Shown one piece after another: positions 21,727-31,606 of a stretch of 64,000 bases of DNA (positions are counted from its first letter, which is position 1; each line of letters starts with the position of its first letter). The notes below the pieces were generated by a model that saw only the letters and a program-made list of their open reading frames with translations, was not told the DNA's origin and searched no databases. Source of the DNA: Rosa chinensis (lineage: Eukaryota > Streptophyta > Magnoliopsida > Rosales > Rosaceae); NCBI RefSeq assembly GCF_002994745.2, contig NC_037091.1:36148612-36212611 (forward strand), in the 5' to 3' direction. Position numbers and translations under genes: made by a program.

Positions 21727-23430
21727 CTTTAGGATTGACACGTGTCCATCCTGAAACATTTTATGAATTCCTACTTCAGGCTTCGGAAGAAATAAGTACA
21801 AATACCAAGGAAATCAGTATTAATAATAATTTGGCATGACAACATATTGGTATGGTAAAACCCAAGGCCCTGAAGCTCCAATAGGTCCACCAAGACAGAA
21901 TGAGGACTGAGGACATGCTGAAGGAAACTCGAAAAAAAAATTTAAAAAGGCATCTTACATGCAACTTTCAGTTTTGATCATCCGTATTAGAACAACTAGG
22001 AAATAATGGAAGCTTACAAAAGAGTGGTTGGTATAAAAACAAATAAAAGTACAACAGTAGGTTATGTAGTTCCTCACAAAGAGTGCTTAAATTTAATAAA
22101 AGAAGATACTCAATGAATTACCTTAAGATGAACCAATTCACCATCCTCAATCACCAAAACCTTTTTGGTGTGTTCAACTACGGCATTTGCATCACTGGAC
22201 AAGAAGAGTTCTTTAGGATGTCCACTTTTTGAAAGGAAATTATCATCATGAAATGCAGAACCATTGCTAGCATTTTCATTAAGTTCCTGACATTAGCAAA
22301 AGGTCAGCCATGCCCAGAGAGAGAGGAAGAGATACAGACAGACAGTTCAATAAGATTTACAACCAAAATGAAGCATTCTAGACACAGTAGATATAGATGA
22401 TCAAATTATGAGGCTATGATTCAGAACAGACTCATGCTATTTTCACTAAAGAAACTACGCCAGACACAACACGCACCAAAACAAGCTAAAGCATTACTAA
22501 ACAAAAATTTATGGAATATAGGCATAATTAAAGGTTTTAGCCTCAGGTGTTACAGTATATATGACAAAAGCAACCTACTTTCACACCAAGGAGCAACGGA
22601 CTGCCACGTTTACAAGCAATCAACTCATTTGGATAATGCCGGCTTTTAAAAATCAGCGCATAGGCTCCTTCAGGATGCCTCATAACCTCATGCACTACTT
22701 GACTAAATGTGATAGTTTGGTCACCTGTGACGTAAGCAAAATATCACTACAGCAGGTTGTGCTTTGGGGAGTATGTGAAAAGATTCAGATAAACATTCAA
22801 CAAAACATTATAATCAGAAGGAAATGCATTTGTGGGTATATACAAGAAGCCATGACTAGCTTTATATGCTACCTGCAACAAAACTACGTAAACTTCATCC
22901 TGCATGTACAGGAGAGTGAACATATAAATTTTAATTGAGCATTTCAATTCCTATTGTCCAAAATCACTTCCCTGCCATTATTTTTAGCAAATAGAGATGA
23001 AATATGAGATATTTTCTCCAATGTAACTAGAAGCCTTTTATATCTAGAATAAATTGAACATGTTAAACCAGAATAAATGGGAACCTTTTACATTCAGTAA
23101 AATCTTCTATTTAACTTTAAAAAGAATTGAACATGCTAAACCAAACAGCTATCAATATTATCAGTTGATGAGATCCTTTCGCTAAAAACAATAATTGTAC
23201 GAATACAGATATTACAATTGTGCATGTGCAAAATGTAAAGCTTAAATTTTGGACTCCAAGTCGTAACAAATATTTAGGAAGCAAAGCTTTTAACACACTT
23301 CAATGACATGTTAACTACCTTCTCCTTCTTTAGCTTTATCAAAGACATATTTGGCAAGCTTTGGAATAACTTTTGTGTCTGTTTCAGATTGAAAGGTAAA
23401 TCCATGCCGAACTAGAGTGCCCTTTAAGGC
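21727..23430 (-). pseudogene. Captured GFAT gene fragment (four exons with introns)
   Basis: Minus-strand exons with consensus splice sites resemble plant glutamine:fructose-6-phosphate aminotransferase, N-terminal glutaminase part. Exon 23430-23319 carries TLVRHGFTFQSETDTKVIPK. Exon 22724-22579 carries FSQVVHEVMRHPEGAYALIF and ELIACKRGSPLLLG. Exon 22286-22122 carries ELFLSSDANAVVEHTKKVLV. The start of another exon at 21750 reads DGHVSILKF before similarity stops at about 21727. The family makes glucosamine-6-phosphate for the hexosamine pathway. Introns are kept, so capture was from DNA, not RNA. The N-terminal Cys nucleophile region and all isomerase domains are missing, so no enzyme is made. 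Confidence 0.8.
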
Positions 23431-23540
23431 CTGAAATTCACGGACCAGTAAAAAGATTGAAGCCATCTTAGAAGACTCGTCCTCGGAGCTCACATCCTTC
23501 CTCTTCCTTCCGCCGCAGCCACCGCTCTGCTTTAGAATTG
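23431..23540 (-). other. Exon-like sequence fused upstream of the GFAT fragment
   Basis: Upstream of the first GFAT exon the minus strand is open: SGGCGGRKRKDVSSEDESSK then MASIFLLVREF, in frame with the GFAT exon if the acceptor at 23431 is ignored. The GC-rich, basic then acidic text is unlike GFAT and may come from another gene captured by the same element. Confidence 0.35.
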
Positions 23541-24004
23541 CTGTTTCTTTTCACTGTAAACCAGAGCGTCCTTGGAAAACTAGAGAAACTCTAGAAATCG
23601 AGGAACTAAATAACGCAGAATAAAGGGTTACCATGTATGACCATCGCTAAAAGGCTATGTCCACTTCAGCGGAATCCAAGTAGGTGAGATGAGAAACCCA
23701 AATTAGTTTGGAGCCAAACGCAAAATCAGATTTTCTTGTCGATTCACCTCAGATCTGAAAGAAACCCCAATTCAGTTTGAGAGAGATGAGAGAGAGCTAT
23801 TTGCCCAGATAACTGGATGATTGGATTAGTTTGAAGTTTGAACAAGGATTAAGAGAAGAAAGGGGAGAGAGATGAGAGAGGAAGGGATGGCTGATAATGT
23901 CAGGGTTTGGGTCTGGCGTTTGTTTTGTGAAGATTGGGTTTATTAGTAAGAGGTCGATTGGGTGGGAGATTAGAATTTTAGCCGAAATAAATAAGCAGGT
24001 TCTC

Positions 24005-24298
24005 AAAACATGTGGGGCACTTATTTAGGGCACACTCTAAACGCATGCCGTGGAAGACCAACTAGAAAAGTCTTTTACGGCGTGCTTTGGCACGTATTAA
24101 AAGCCTGCTGTGAAAGACCAACTAAAAATTTTTTTACGGCGCACATTCAAAGCACACCATAAAAGACTAAGCAAGAGGAGTCTTTTACGGCGCTCATTTG
24201 GAGCACGCCGTAAAAGACTACAGAGAGGAGTCTTTTACGGCGCGCATAATATGCACGCCGTAAATTTTAGGATGTAAAAGCCCAGATTTCTTGTAGTG
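24005..24298. repeat. Right subterminal repeat array of the CACTA element
   Basis: Repeated TCTTTTACGGCGYGC and GCACGCCGTAAA words in inverted pairs end at the CACTA terminus at 24298. Confidence 0.85.
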
Positions 24299-24301
24299 AT
24301 G

Positions 24302-24740
24302 GTCGAATTAATCTCTTTCTCAGGAGATCTTCTATGTCTTTTCTGAATTCTTTTTTATCTTCCTCTTTATATTAAGAAATGGCTTTAACATGACATATAA
24401 CATTCATATCATGTAATCTTAATTCACAGACCACTGGGTCTTATTCCCAAAATTTCTGAGGGTCGACATCTATATTATGTTCGAGCATTTTCTTGATTTT
24501 ATCAAGAGTAGAAATTTTTTGAAATTCAAGATTATTTTGGAAATGCTTGAGGTTATTTTCATAGATGAAACTAGCTTCTTCATCTTCGCTAGTTTCTTCT
24601 TCAGAAAAAGCAGAATCTTCTATAAGCAATTCTTTTTATTGCTTAATTTGAAGTACAAGTTCAAATCTGGGCTTGCAGGGCTTATGATCACCACTATTTC
24701 ATTGCGATGTCTGATATTGAGTAGTAAAGTTTGAACCTAC
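24302..24740 (-). pseudogene. Viral RT N-terminal part and acidic linker (broken)
   Basis: The minus-strand frame beside the CACTA element carries the start of the RT domain. Just upstream, the 62-codon stretch 24441-24629 is rich in Glu and Asp (FSEEETSEDEEASF), like the linker between protease and RT. It is interrupted by stops and separated by 5.26 kb from the rest of RT. Confidence 0.6.
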
Positions 24741-24751
24741 TATACTTTTTG

Positions 24752-25110
24752 GTTAGGTAAGTTTATCGGCCCAAAACATTCTATCTCCTTTTCTAAAGCC
24801 CATACCTTCTTCATCTTGAACAAACCTCTGTTGGAGAAGGCAATCATTTCTCGGCCAACAGGAAAACTGATCCTTGGCCTTCCGATTGCCAAAGAGTGTG
24901 GATGATAAATGTTTCTCCACCAATGGTGATGTGAACATCTTTAGCTATCTCATTCATGGTAAAATGGCTTTCGTCAAATTGAACACCAGTAGGTTTTCTT
25001 TTATCATCTTCTTTCCAGAGTTTCTCTGGAATTGCAAATTTTTTTACAACTGGGAATCCTGATCCATTATCTACAAATGCATGTAGATGGTATTTTCTGT
25101 GATTAGGAAA
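24752..25110 (-). pseudogene. Viral aspartic protease region (broken)
   Basis: The minus strand carries the catalytic-site word VDNGSG at 25058-25075, where DTG or DSG is common for aspartic proteases, followed by ESHFTMNEIAKDVHITIGGE and LWQSEGQGS. The order and spacing match the caulimovirid protease. It would cut the viral polyprotein. The frame is lost near the C-terminal end at about 24870-24940. Confidence 0.65.
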
Positions 25111-25240
25111 TTTTAATCCTATCTCTATGTAGTTGCTGTGTCGACTGGTAGGGACGATTTTTTATTGTTGAATCTCATCTTGAACCGGTTCATGTGGTAC
25201 AAATGGTTTACATTCTTCTGGTTCAATTATTTCTATATTT

Positions 25241-27108
25241 TCATCTATCTTTTCTTCCTTTATTTTTGGAGAAGATAGTTTTTTGGATCAAAACTTCTAA
25301 ATTCTTTTTTATTTGTTCATAGAAATATTCTTCGTATTCTTGTTCCACCAGTTGGCTTATATTACCATTTTTTGTTTTTCTTCTTGCTTTTGCTATGAAG
25401 CATTCTTTGTGATAAGTCTTTTTTGACTCTTCACAAAACACAAGAAGTTCATTCTTTTCATGATAAACAATAGTCACAAATAAATGTACCAGGGTTAACC
25501 TGATATGAAGACATTATTTCTTCTGTCTTGCTTTCTTCCCAGTTTTTTACTTTAAGAATATTCATCTATCTTGATTCTAAAAATTCTACTTCAGTATCAA
25601 TTTCAAAATCGGATAAGGATTCATCTTCTTCGGACTAGGTAGAGTAAGCTTACTTGTCGTCATCTTCTTCATTAAAATAGACTACTTCATAGCCTTTCAT
25701 ATTTCCTATTTCCACTATAGGCTCATATTCTTCAAATAGAGCTTTTTTAGATCTATTATTTTTCTCTGGACATTCATTAGCATAGTGTCCTTCAGCTTTA
25801 CATAGCCAGCATCCGCATGCTTTCTTTTCTGGTTTGTTCTTATGGTTGTTTTCTTCATTTTCTTGAAGAATTTCTTTTTGGGGTCTCCATCTTATTTTTT
25901 GAAGTTGGAGCTTTCCTGAAACTTCCACTTTTTTTGTTTTCATTCTTTTTGAATCTTTTTAAGTAATAATTTTCTTTTCTTTTCTTATGGAATTTGGATT
26001 CATGACGTTCCCAGTTGGTGGGCATATCCAGTATCCATAATAGAAGTTTTCAACTCCTTTGAGTTGTTTCTTGACCATTTTAGCTCTAAGATTTGTTTTG
26101 CATTGTTCTTCAATAATTGCCTGATTCTGTCTGCAATTCCTTCAACTGAAAATCTTTTTCAATTAGTTTTTCAACTATACTTTCTCTTATAGTTGTTCTC
26201 TATGGTTTCTGAAATTTTCTGTGTAATAGGTTTACTAGATCATTGTTTTCTAGTTCACCTATTGTACAGTAGTATTCTTGGAATTCATTTAGATACTCTT
26301 CAAAATATCTCATGTCGCAAATTTTGAGAGCATAAATGTTTGATTTGGCCACTTTTTTAGCCTTTTACTTATATTTGAGAGATCTTCACAGAACTGATCA
26401 TACATGGGTACTGCAAAATCATACGGAGACTTCGAATTCTTTATCTCTTCTAACCATTCTCTTCCTCTATCGGTTTCGATCTTTGAAGGATAGGAAATAT
26501 TTTTAGCTACTCCTGTGAGAGTAGTTTCATAATATATCTGAGGTCTAGTGCTTCAAAGTTTCCAAGGGTGAGAGCATAAGCCATCATGAAGCTGTGTACC
26601 CATTGTTCAATAGCTTTTCTTTTATCTAGAGCTTTGTCTAGATTTAGCCATATACCATATTTATGATTGGCACCCTAGGCAGGTTGTCCTCTGGGATAAA
26701 TCTTTGAGAATTCCTCTCTCCTATGGGAGCTTTTTGTATAGGGAGTTTTATTTTTCCTTTTTCTCTAGTGATGAAAGTTTTGGAATTTGAGCTTTCTCCG
26801 TCTTCCATTTCTACAAACATCTTGATGGGGAATGACTTTTCTTACCTTTCCTTCTTTGAAATTTTTTATTTCTTCGATTACTTATATTTTGCTTCATTAT
26901 AAAGTTCATAGAGCTTTTTTGCTTTAAGCATATGTAATGGTCTATTTATATTAGCTTCTAGTTCTTCCTTAGTAATATGATCTGTTGGTTCTTCTACAAC
27001 AAATTTTGTGCCACTAGTACTCGCTTCTCTTGTGCTATGGCATCTTCTGAGACTTCTATTTATCTTGATATTTTCAGGACATGCATCACTTTTTTTTGTG
27101 ATCATCAA
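25241..27108 (-). pseudogene. Viral coat-protein region with CCHC zinc finger (broken)
   Basis: The stretch 25650-25943 contains CWLCKAEGHYANEC, a CX2CX4HX4C zinc finger of the type in caulimovirid coat proteins, preceded by a basic segment and followed by an acidic tail ending EEDDDK. Upstream to about 27108 (LHMLKAKKLYELYNEAKYK at 26878-27108) the sequence is coding-like but shifts frame many times. Another open piece at 25241-25477 (VEQEYEEYFYEQIKKNLEVL) lies between coat protein and protease. The product would package genomic nucleic acid; no intact frame remains. Confidence 0.65.
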
Positions 27109-27722
27109 ATTTTAGACTGATATCCCCAGTCTTTCTGCTTTCATAAATTGCAGATTTTGCACTTTCTGGTGGTTTCTTTGGACCAGATAATTTCCATTCT
27201 ATAGGGAAAGTTACTTCATTCCAAGTAACCTTGTGAATTTGTTGTGAATGGTTCTTTTGGCTGGTGAGGAATCCAGTAGTAAGATCTGGGATATTTGATA
27301 TCCTTGTCTTAGGCTCTATTGTAGTGCTCATCAGTTTATAGTATATTCTATATACTATTGCAAATTCTTGCATATTTTCTTTCATTGTTATGTCATTTGT
27401 CTTGACTCTCAGTCTCAGACAGTGAGCTGCATCTTTCAAGCTGGTTGAGAAATTTGGAAAGCAATTGATATATGCCACTTGATTGCATAAAGATGCTTCA
27501 AGTGTTTCTAACAGACTGGGTTGAAAATCTGTTAGCCTATTATTTTGTAAGACAGATAGAATTGAACAGTTTATGCCATCTTGGGTAAGAAGTTTTATGC
27601 CTACTTGGACTACTCCAATATGCATAAATTGACAATTTTTTTACCTTGGCTTTGGCAATTTCTTGAGGAGTGATCATTAAGAGATCTGTTTCTCTTGTTG
27701 TAGTTGGAGTTGTAAATTCCAA
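27086..27722 (-). pseudogene. Viral movement-protein region (broken)
   Basis: The 179-codon stretch 27086-27625 contains HIGVVQVGIKLLTQDGINC, then FPNFSTSLKDA, LRLRVKTND and IVYRIYYKLM, the pattern of the 30K-superfamily movement proteins of Caulimoviridae. Its upstream end lies in another frame at 27540-27722, so there is at least one shift. Movement proteins widen plasmodesmata for cell-to-cell spread. It is the longest open viral piece in the copy. Confidence 0.7.
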
Positions 27723-27779
27723 TAATTTGAAGTGGTGGCTATCTATCGATTCAAATTTTCCTATCTTTTATAGATTTGT

Positions 27780-28600
27780 TTGAAATCTAATATTGGAATT
27801 GCGGAGTATTTTACCTCTTGTTCTATTTCATTGTATCCGAATTCTTCTACATTTAGGAGTTGTACTCCTTTCTTTTTTTTCAAAGATGCTCATCATCATG
27901 ACATCTCTTGCTATCAAGTGTTTTGGTTTTTTATATTTTTATACTAGTCAGACTAGTAGAAGGTTCTAGAAAAATCATGTTCGGAACATGATTCTTCTCA
28001 AGTTTTTCTAATGATTTGAATCCATTAGATTTTTTGGATTTTACCGGAGTTGTTTTTTCTTATCCTTTGGTAAGTTTTTCATAGAATCTAGCATTTCTTA
28101 CTGTTCATTGATTTTTCTACTAACACTTTTTAGCCGTTCTTCTTCCCTTTTAGGAAGTTCTTTGATATAATCTAGTTTGTATTTCAATTTTTCTAATTGG
28201 GAGATTATATCTGGTACTTTTTCTAGATGATTTTGACATCTAGATAATTCTTTTATCAAATTCTGATGTTTCTCATCGAATTCAACTTCTCTAATATTAA
28301 TTCAAACATTATCCCCATTGGGGATTCCCTTTGAGTTTTTTCAGCAAGCTCTCATATCAGTGATTTGCGGATCTAACCAATGTTCAAATAATCAAGAGGT
28401 TTTTGTTCCTCTTTAAGACTATCTTTGATATCTTGAATATTTTTCTCAACTTTATAAATTCTTTTCTGGACTATAAAGATAATATCTCAATAATCTGAAG
28501 TTTCTCTTTTAAGTCTAGATCTATACTCTTTCAGCTTTCTTAACTTTTCTCTTTCTTCTGCTAATTTTGGATATGTTGCAAATAGCAAGTAAATCTAATA
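27780..28600 (-). pseudogene. N-terminal coiled-coil segment of the viral polyprotein (broken)
   Basis: Minus-strand fragments in changing frames are rich in Lys, Glu and Leu, for example LAEEREKLRKLKEYRSRLKR near 28500-28570. This suggests a coiled coil upstream of the movement protein. Stops are frequent. No initiator-tRNA primer site (TGGTATCAGAGC) was found upstream, so the 5' end of the viral copy near 28700 may be missing. Confidence 0.4.
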
Positions 28601-28700
28601 TGGAATAAATTGAAACAATGAATAGTAAGTATTAACTGTTTACCTTTGAATATAGAGGATGAATTTTTAACTGTAATTGCTATCTAAACAAATAACTTCA

Positions 28701-29060
28701 AGATATGAGTCCACCACGCTTCGTCATAAAAATAAAATACTGTTCACTGTAGTAATAGTAAAACGGAAATAATAAAAGAAAAGGATGGTGCAAGAGGAAA
28801 GGGTAGGTAATGGAATATTTATTAAGTGAAATGAATAATTGGGAAAAGAAAGGAAAAAGTTTTGTGTGAGCGGGGATAAAGATAAGTTGGTGGAGTGTAT
28901 GAGATGTATTTTGATATAAATTGGGTGAATGATCATTATCCCTTTTGAATTTTGGCGTAACTACGGAGGACGAATTGGTTTTGGGGTTCAAAATGTGTAT
29001 GCAAATAAGAGTCGAATAGATGGAAAACTACTACAGTCAGAATTGGGCTCAAAAGAGGGT
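28701..29060. other. Non-coding sequence between the viral copy and a microsatellite
   Basis: AT-rich, with small overlapping minus-strand ORFs of simple composition that look fortuitous. No feature supported. Confidence 0.4.
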
Positions 29061-29068
29061 TGTTATGA

Positions 29069-29077
29069 TGCACACAT

Positions 29078-29120
<43 letters not shown>

Positions 29121-29236
29121 GAAAATGTTCACCTGGTCAGTTATTGACCAAGAAAATAATGCTCAACCACCCTTTGATGTAAATCTAAGGGTTATTGAGC
29201 ATAAATTCTTTGGTCAGCAATTGACCAGGTGAACAC

Positions 29237-29273
<37 letters not shown>
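29069..29273. repeat. (AT)n microsatellite interrupted by a 108-bp MITE
   Basis: Two (AT)n tracts (about 29070-29116 and 29240-29273) flank an inverted-repeat unit at 29127-29234. The unit starts GTTCACCTGGTCAGTTATTG and ends with the near inverse CAATTGACCAGGTGAAC; its arms are about 40 bp. The simplest reading is a small stowaway-like or similar MITE inserted into a TA microsatellite. Confidence 0.75.
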
Positions 29274-29278
<5 letters not shown>

Positions 29279-29335
29279 CTGTGTGTGTGTGTGGCCTTAA
29301 AATTTCTTCTCTATTGTCAAACAGGATCAAGCTCA

Positions 29336-30090
29336 ACCATCAAGAAAGAGAAATACAAGATTGTCTAATAAGGATCAATCATTACCTCAAGGATCTCAGG
29401 TAGTAAAATCTGAATTGGTTTTTTCGATATTCTTCTGGATGAGTATTTGGATTATTTGTTGTGAAAATAAAAGGAAAGAATGAGTTTGCACTTCTTCATT
29501 TAGTTTGTATTCCATACTACATATGAGCTAGTGAATAGCTCTAATAGGCTTTTAGGTGGACGAGAATTGGGATTGGGTGTGTTGATCTTATGTATAACAC
29601 TTTTGGAAATAAAAAACATAGAAACATCTTAGATGCTTGGCAATTGTAAACTTCAGGATTGGAAGTAGACATGTATGAAATACAATATGGTACTTTGTGC
29701 AGCTTTGTTTTGTATTAACAGTTAGAATTCTCCTATTATTTGCAGACCAAGATTGTATCTCTACCTAAGTTTTAGAATCATTGACATTTTGCATGGTATA
29801 AGTTATAGGATAATAGGAGAGACAAAGAGGGATAGAGATAGATCTCCTCCTAGAGACATCACTCTTAAGCATTTGCTTTTCATCATATATTGCCCATCAT
29901 ATCAATTGCTTCCTTCTGCCAAATCTTTATTTATTAGAAACTGATTTCTAAGATCAAACCATTGTTTACGATCATATGCAATAGAATATAATATTTTTTA
30001 TTTTTCATGTGATATAGGATCAAGGAGCTCTGCCATCAAGCAAGAGAAAGAAACAATTGTCTACCCGTTTAGTTGGTTATCACACATAGT
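29336..30090 (+). other. Two similar basic exon-like blocks in the outer element
   Basis: Block one (about 29325-29400) lies between CAAACAG and CAG/GTAGT and reads DQAQPSRKRNTRLSNKDQSL. Block two (about 30019-30090) follows ATATAG and reads DQGALPSSKRKKQLSTRLVG to a stop. Both start with a DQ...PS.KR...LS pattern and are rich in Lys and Arg, like a nuclear localisation signal, so they look like duplicated exons of one gene. Parent gene unknown. Confidence 0.4.
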
Positions 30091-30888
30091 AATCTTCTTT
30101 ATGTCTGTCGAAACCTAGTTGCAGATTGTTGTACCTCAGTTTTTATATTTTGTTGCTACAAAAAGAAGTTTCATAAATCTGGAGGGGAGTATTGTTACAC
30201 TCAAGTTTATGTGGGGTATTGAAGTTTGAAAGAGTATTAAATTCAGAAATTTTCATTTGACTTCAAGGCATGCCTTTCAGTTTTAACATTTCATTATATC
30301 TCGTTTATGGATTGAAGTAGTGAACATCTGAAGCAGTGTAAGCTAGACTTCTACAACCTAGGCAATTGCTCATTTTCCATGAAGAACAAAGCATTGCCAA
30401 TGCTCAATGGTTGTAAGAAAATCAATTTCGAAAAGGAAATGCTAGACACTAACTAAAGCTAAAGGGGGTATTAGACTGCCTAATCTAGCGGAACAAAAAT
30501 TTTACAGAAAAACAATAAAACAAAAACTTAACAGAGGGCTGAAGGTTCATATTTCCCATGTTTGGACTTCAAACTACAACTACAGGCAATCAGCTACTTT
30601 TGCCTCTTATAATACATAGCTAAAGATAACTAATAATTAATAGGCAATGAAAGAGCAACTGCTGTTGCTAAATAACTGGAGCTGCTTCCGAAATGGTGCC
30701 ACTCTTAGGTTTATGAAACTCCACAACGCTTCTTGCTGATTTGATGAGAACTTGTCTTCCTCAGGGTTAAGAAAGCTTGTTTGCCACAGATCGAGTTTCA
30801 GACTATCTACAAACCACGGGATAGAAGGCTTAAGCAGTTAGAGTTTCATCCAAAATGAATCAATCTGGAAACGATTCTATTACGTGAT

Positions 30889-30985
30889 TGATCTTTCAAT
30901 TGCTTCCCCTCAGCCACTTCTTGTGCAGCTTGCATTAGAGCTTCCCCAATAGATTGGTCAATATCATACTCCATGTTCACGTACC
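30889..30985 (-). other. Exon-like block, minus strand, unassigned
   Basis: The minus strand reads MEYDIDQSIGEALMQAAQEV and then AEGKQLKDQSRN after a CAG/GTACGTGAAC word. The composition is convincingly protein-like and helical, but I do not recognise the family. It may be a captured exon in the outer element. Confidence 0.35.
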
Positions 30986-31426
30986 TGCACCATATTTAAT
31001 TTCATTACAAAAATTTTCAGCTTGTCAATTCATCAAACACTTATGTGAATCTATCAAACTCCACTACAAGCTAGTCCAACTAGTCAAAAACAAAAGCATC
31101 AAACTGCCGATATCGAGTTCTGCTATGATCTTTGAGTCTACATTCCCCATAATCTGAAAATTATGTATTTGAATATATTGAATCATGTCAAGTTAAGATG
31201 TACGGACCCCTGCACCGCTGCTCGTTAAAGAATTTGATGTAGAGACGAGAAATCCTAAACTTTTATTTTTTTCTTCCATAGTTAACAGTAAAGTTAACCA
31301 GAGTTTAGGTAAAAAATTAAAAATTTGGTGGAAGATTGATGTGTCAAATTTAGGACCTTTACAAAGAGTCTGGATTTTATGAAATTAAGTAAATTCACAG
31401 GTTCCTCACTTTAGAGGAGCCGGATT

Positions 31427-31597
31427 AGTAGAAAGCAAGGATTAGATATGTTTGGAATATTTTTCAATATTATTCATCTCCAAATAGGAGGTTTATAAAG
31501 AGGTACAAGAATAATTCTAATAGGAAAGCATCTCCTACAATCATACAGAATACCTAATCTATATGAACAAGGAAAGTAAATATTTACAAAATATTCT
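31427..31597 (-). repeat. 3' LTR of copia element 2
   Basis: Copy of 36537-36707 with a few substitutions; next to a GAGGGGGAGG purine tract on the minus strand at 31598-31609. Confidence 0.8.
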
Positions 31598-31606
31598 ACC
31601 TCCCCC

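Larger units (their letters stand above)
19039..24298. mobile_element. CACTA transposon, 5260 bp, target duplication ATG, gene-carrying
   Basis: The left end reads CACTACACCAAAAATGGTC and the right end, inverted, CACTACAAGAAATCTGGGC. Both sides carry the 3-bp direct duplication ATG (19036-19038 and 24299-24301), diagnostic of CACTA (En/Spm) elements. About 300 bp at each end are packed with TTTTACGGCG and its inverse (GCCGTAAAA), the subterminal repeats that CACTA transposases bind. No transposase is recognised, so the element is probably non-autonomous. It interrupts the viral RT and carries minus-strand exons of a host GFAT gene, a foldback and small duplications. Confidence 0.9.
16000..28700 (-). 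mobile_element. Endogenous Caulimoviridae-type pararetrovirus copy, decayed
   Basis: On the minus strand, in order, lie a Lys/Glu-rich coiled-coil segment, a movement-protein-like region, a coat-protein-like region with a CCHC zinc finger, an aspartic protease, RT and RNase H, then a further ORF region and a TATA-containing stretch. This is the gene order of plant pararetroviruses. No integrase and no LTRs are seen. Subtracting the 5.26-kb CACTA element leaves about 7.4 kb, the size of a complete caulimovirid genome. All regions are broken by stops and frameshifts. A single polyprotein-type order plus a downstream ORF would fit the florendovirus group, by inference only. Both ends are approximate. 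Confidence 0.8.
14510..31425. mobile_element. Outer DNA transposon defined by inverted termini, split by the viral insertion
   Basis: The sequence 14510-14663, starting ATCCGGCTCCTCTAAAGTGA, recurs inverted at 31278-31425. The match extends over about 150 bp, including the motif for TTGACACATCAATCTTCCACC. Between the ends lie exon-like blocks near both sides and the 12.7-kb viral and CACTA block. Without that block the element would be about 4 kb, a plausible Mutator-like size. No target duplication is found: the left flank is TCATGGCCG and the right flank runs into a copia LTR within two bases. Two independent copies of a short element in opposite orientation remain possible. Confidence 0.5.

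Noticed and set aside
22416..22938. Plus-strand ORFs of 77 and 125 codons inside the CACTA element
   Set aside because: They overlap the GFAT exons antisense and their introns.
28698..28991. 97-codon and overlapping 70-codon minus-strand ORFs
   Set aside because: Simple Phe/Leu/Ser/Pro composition from AT-rich DNA, beyond the recognisable viral region.
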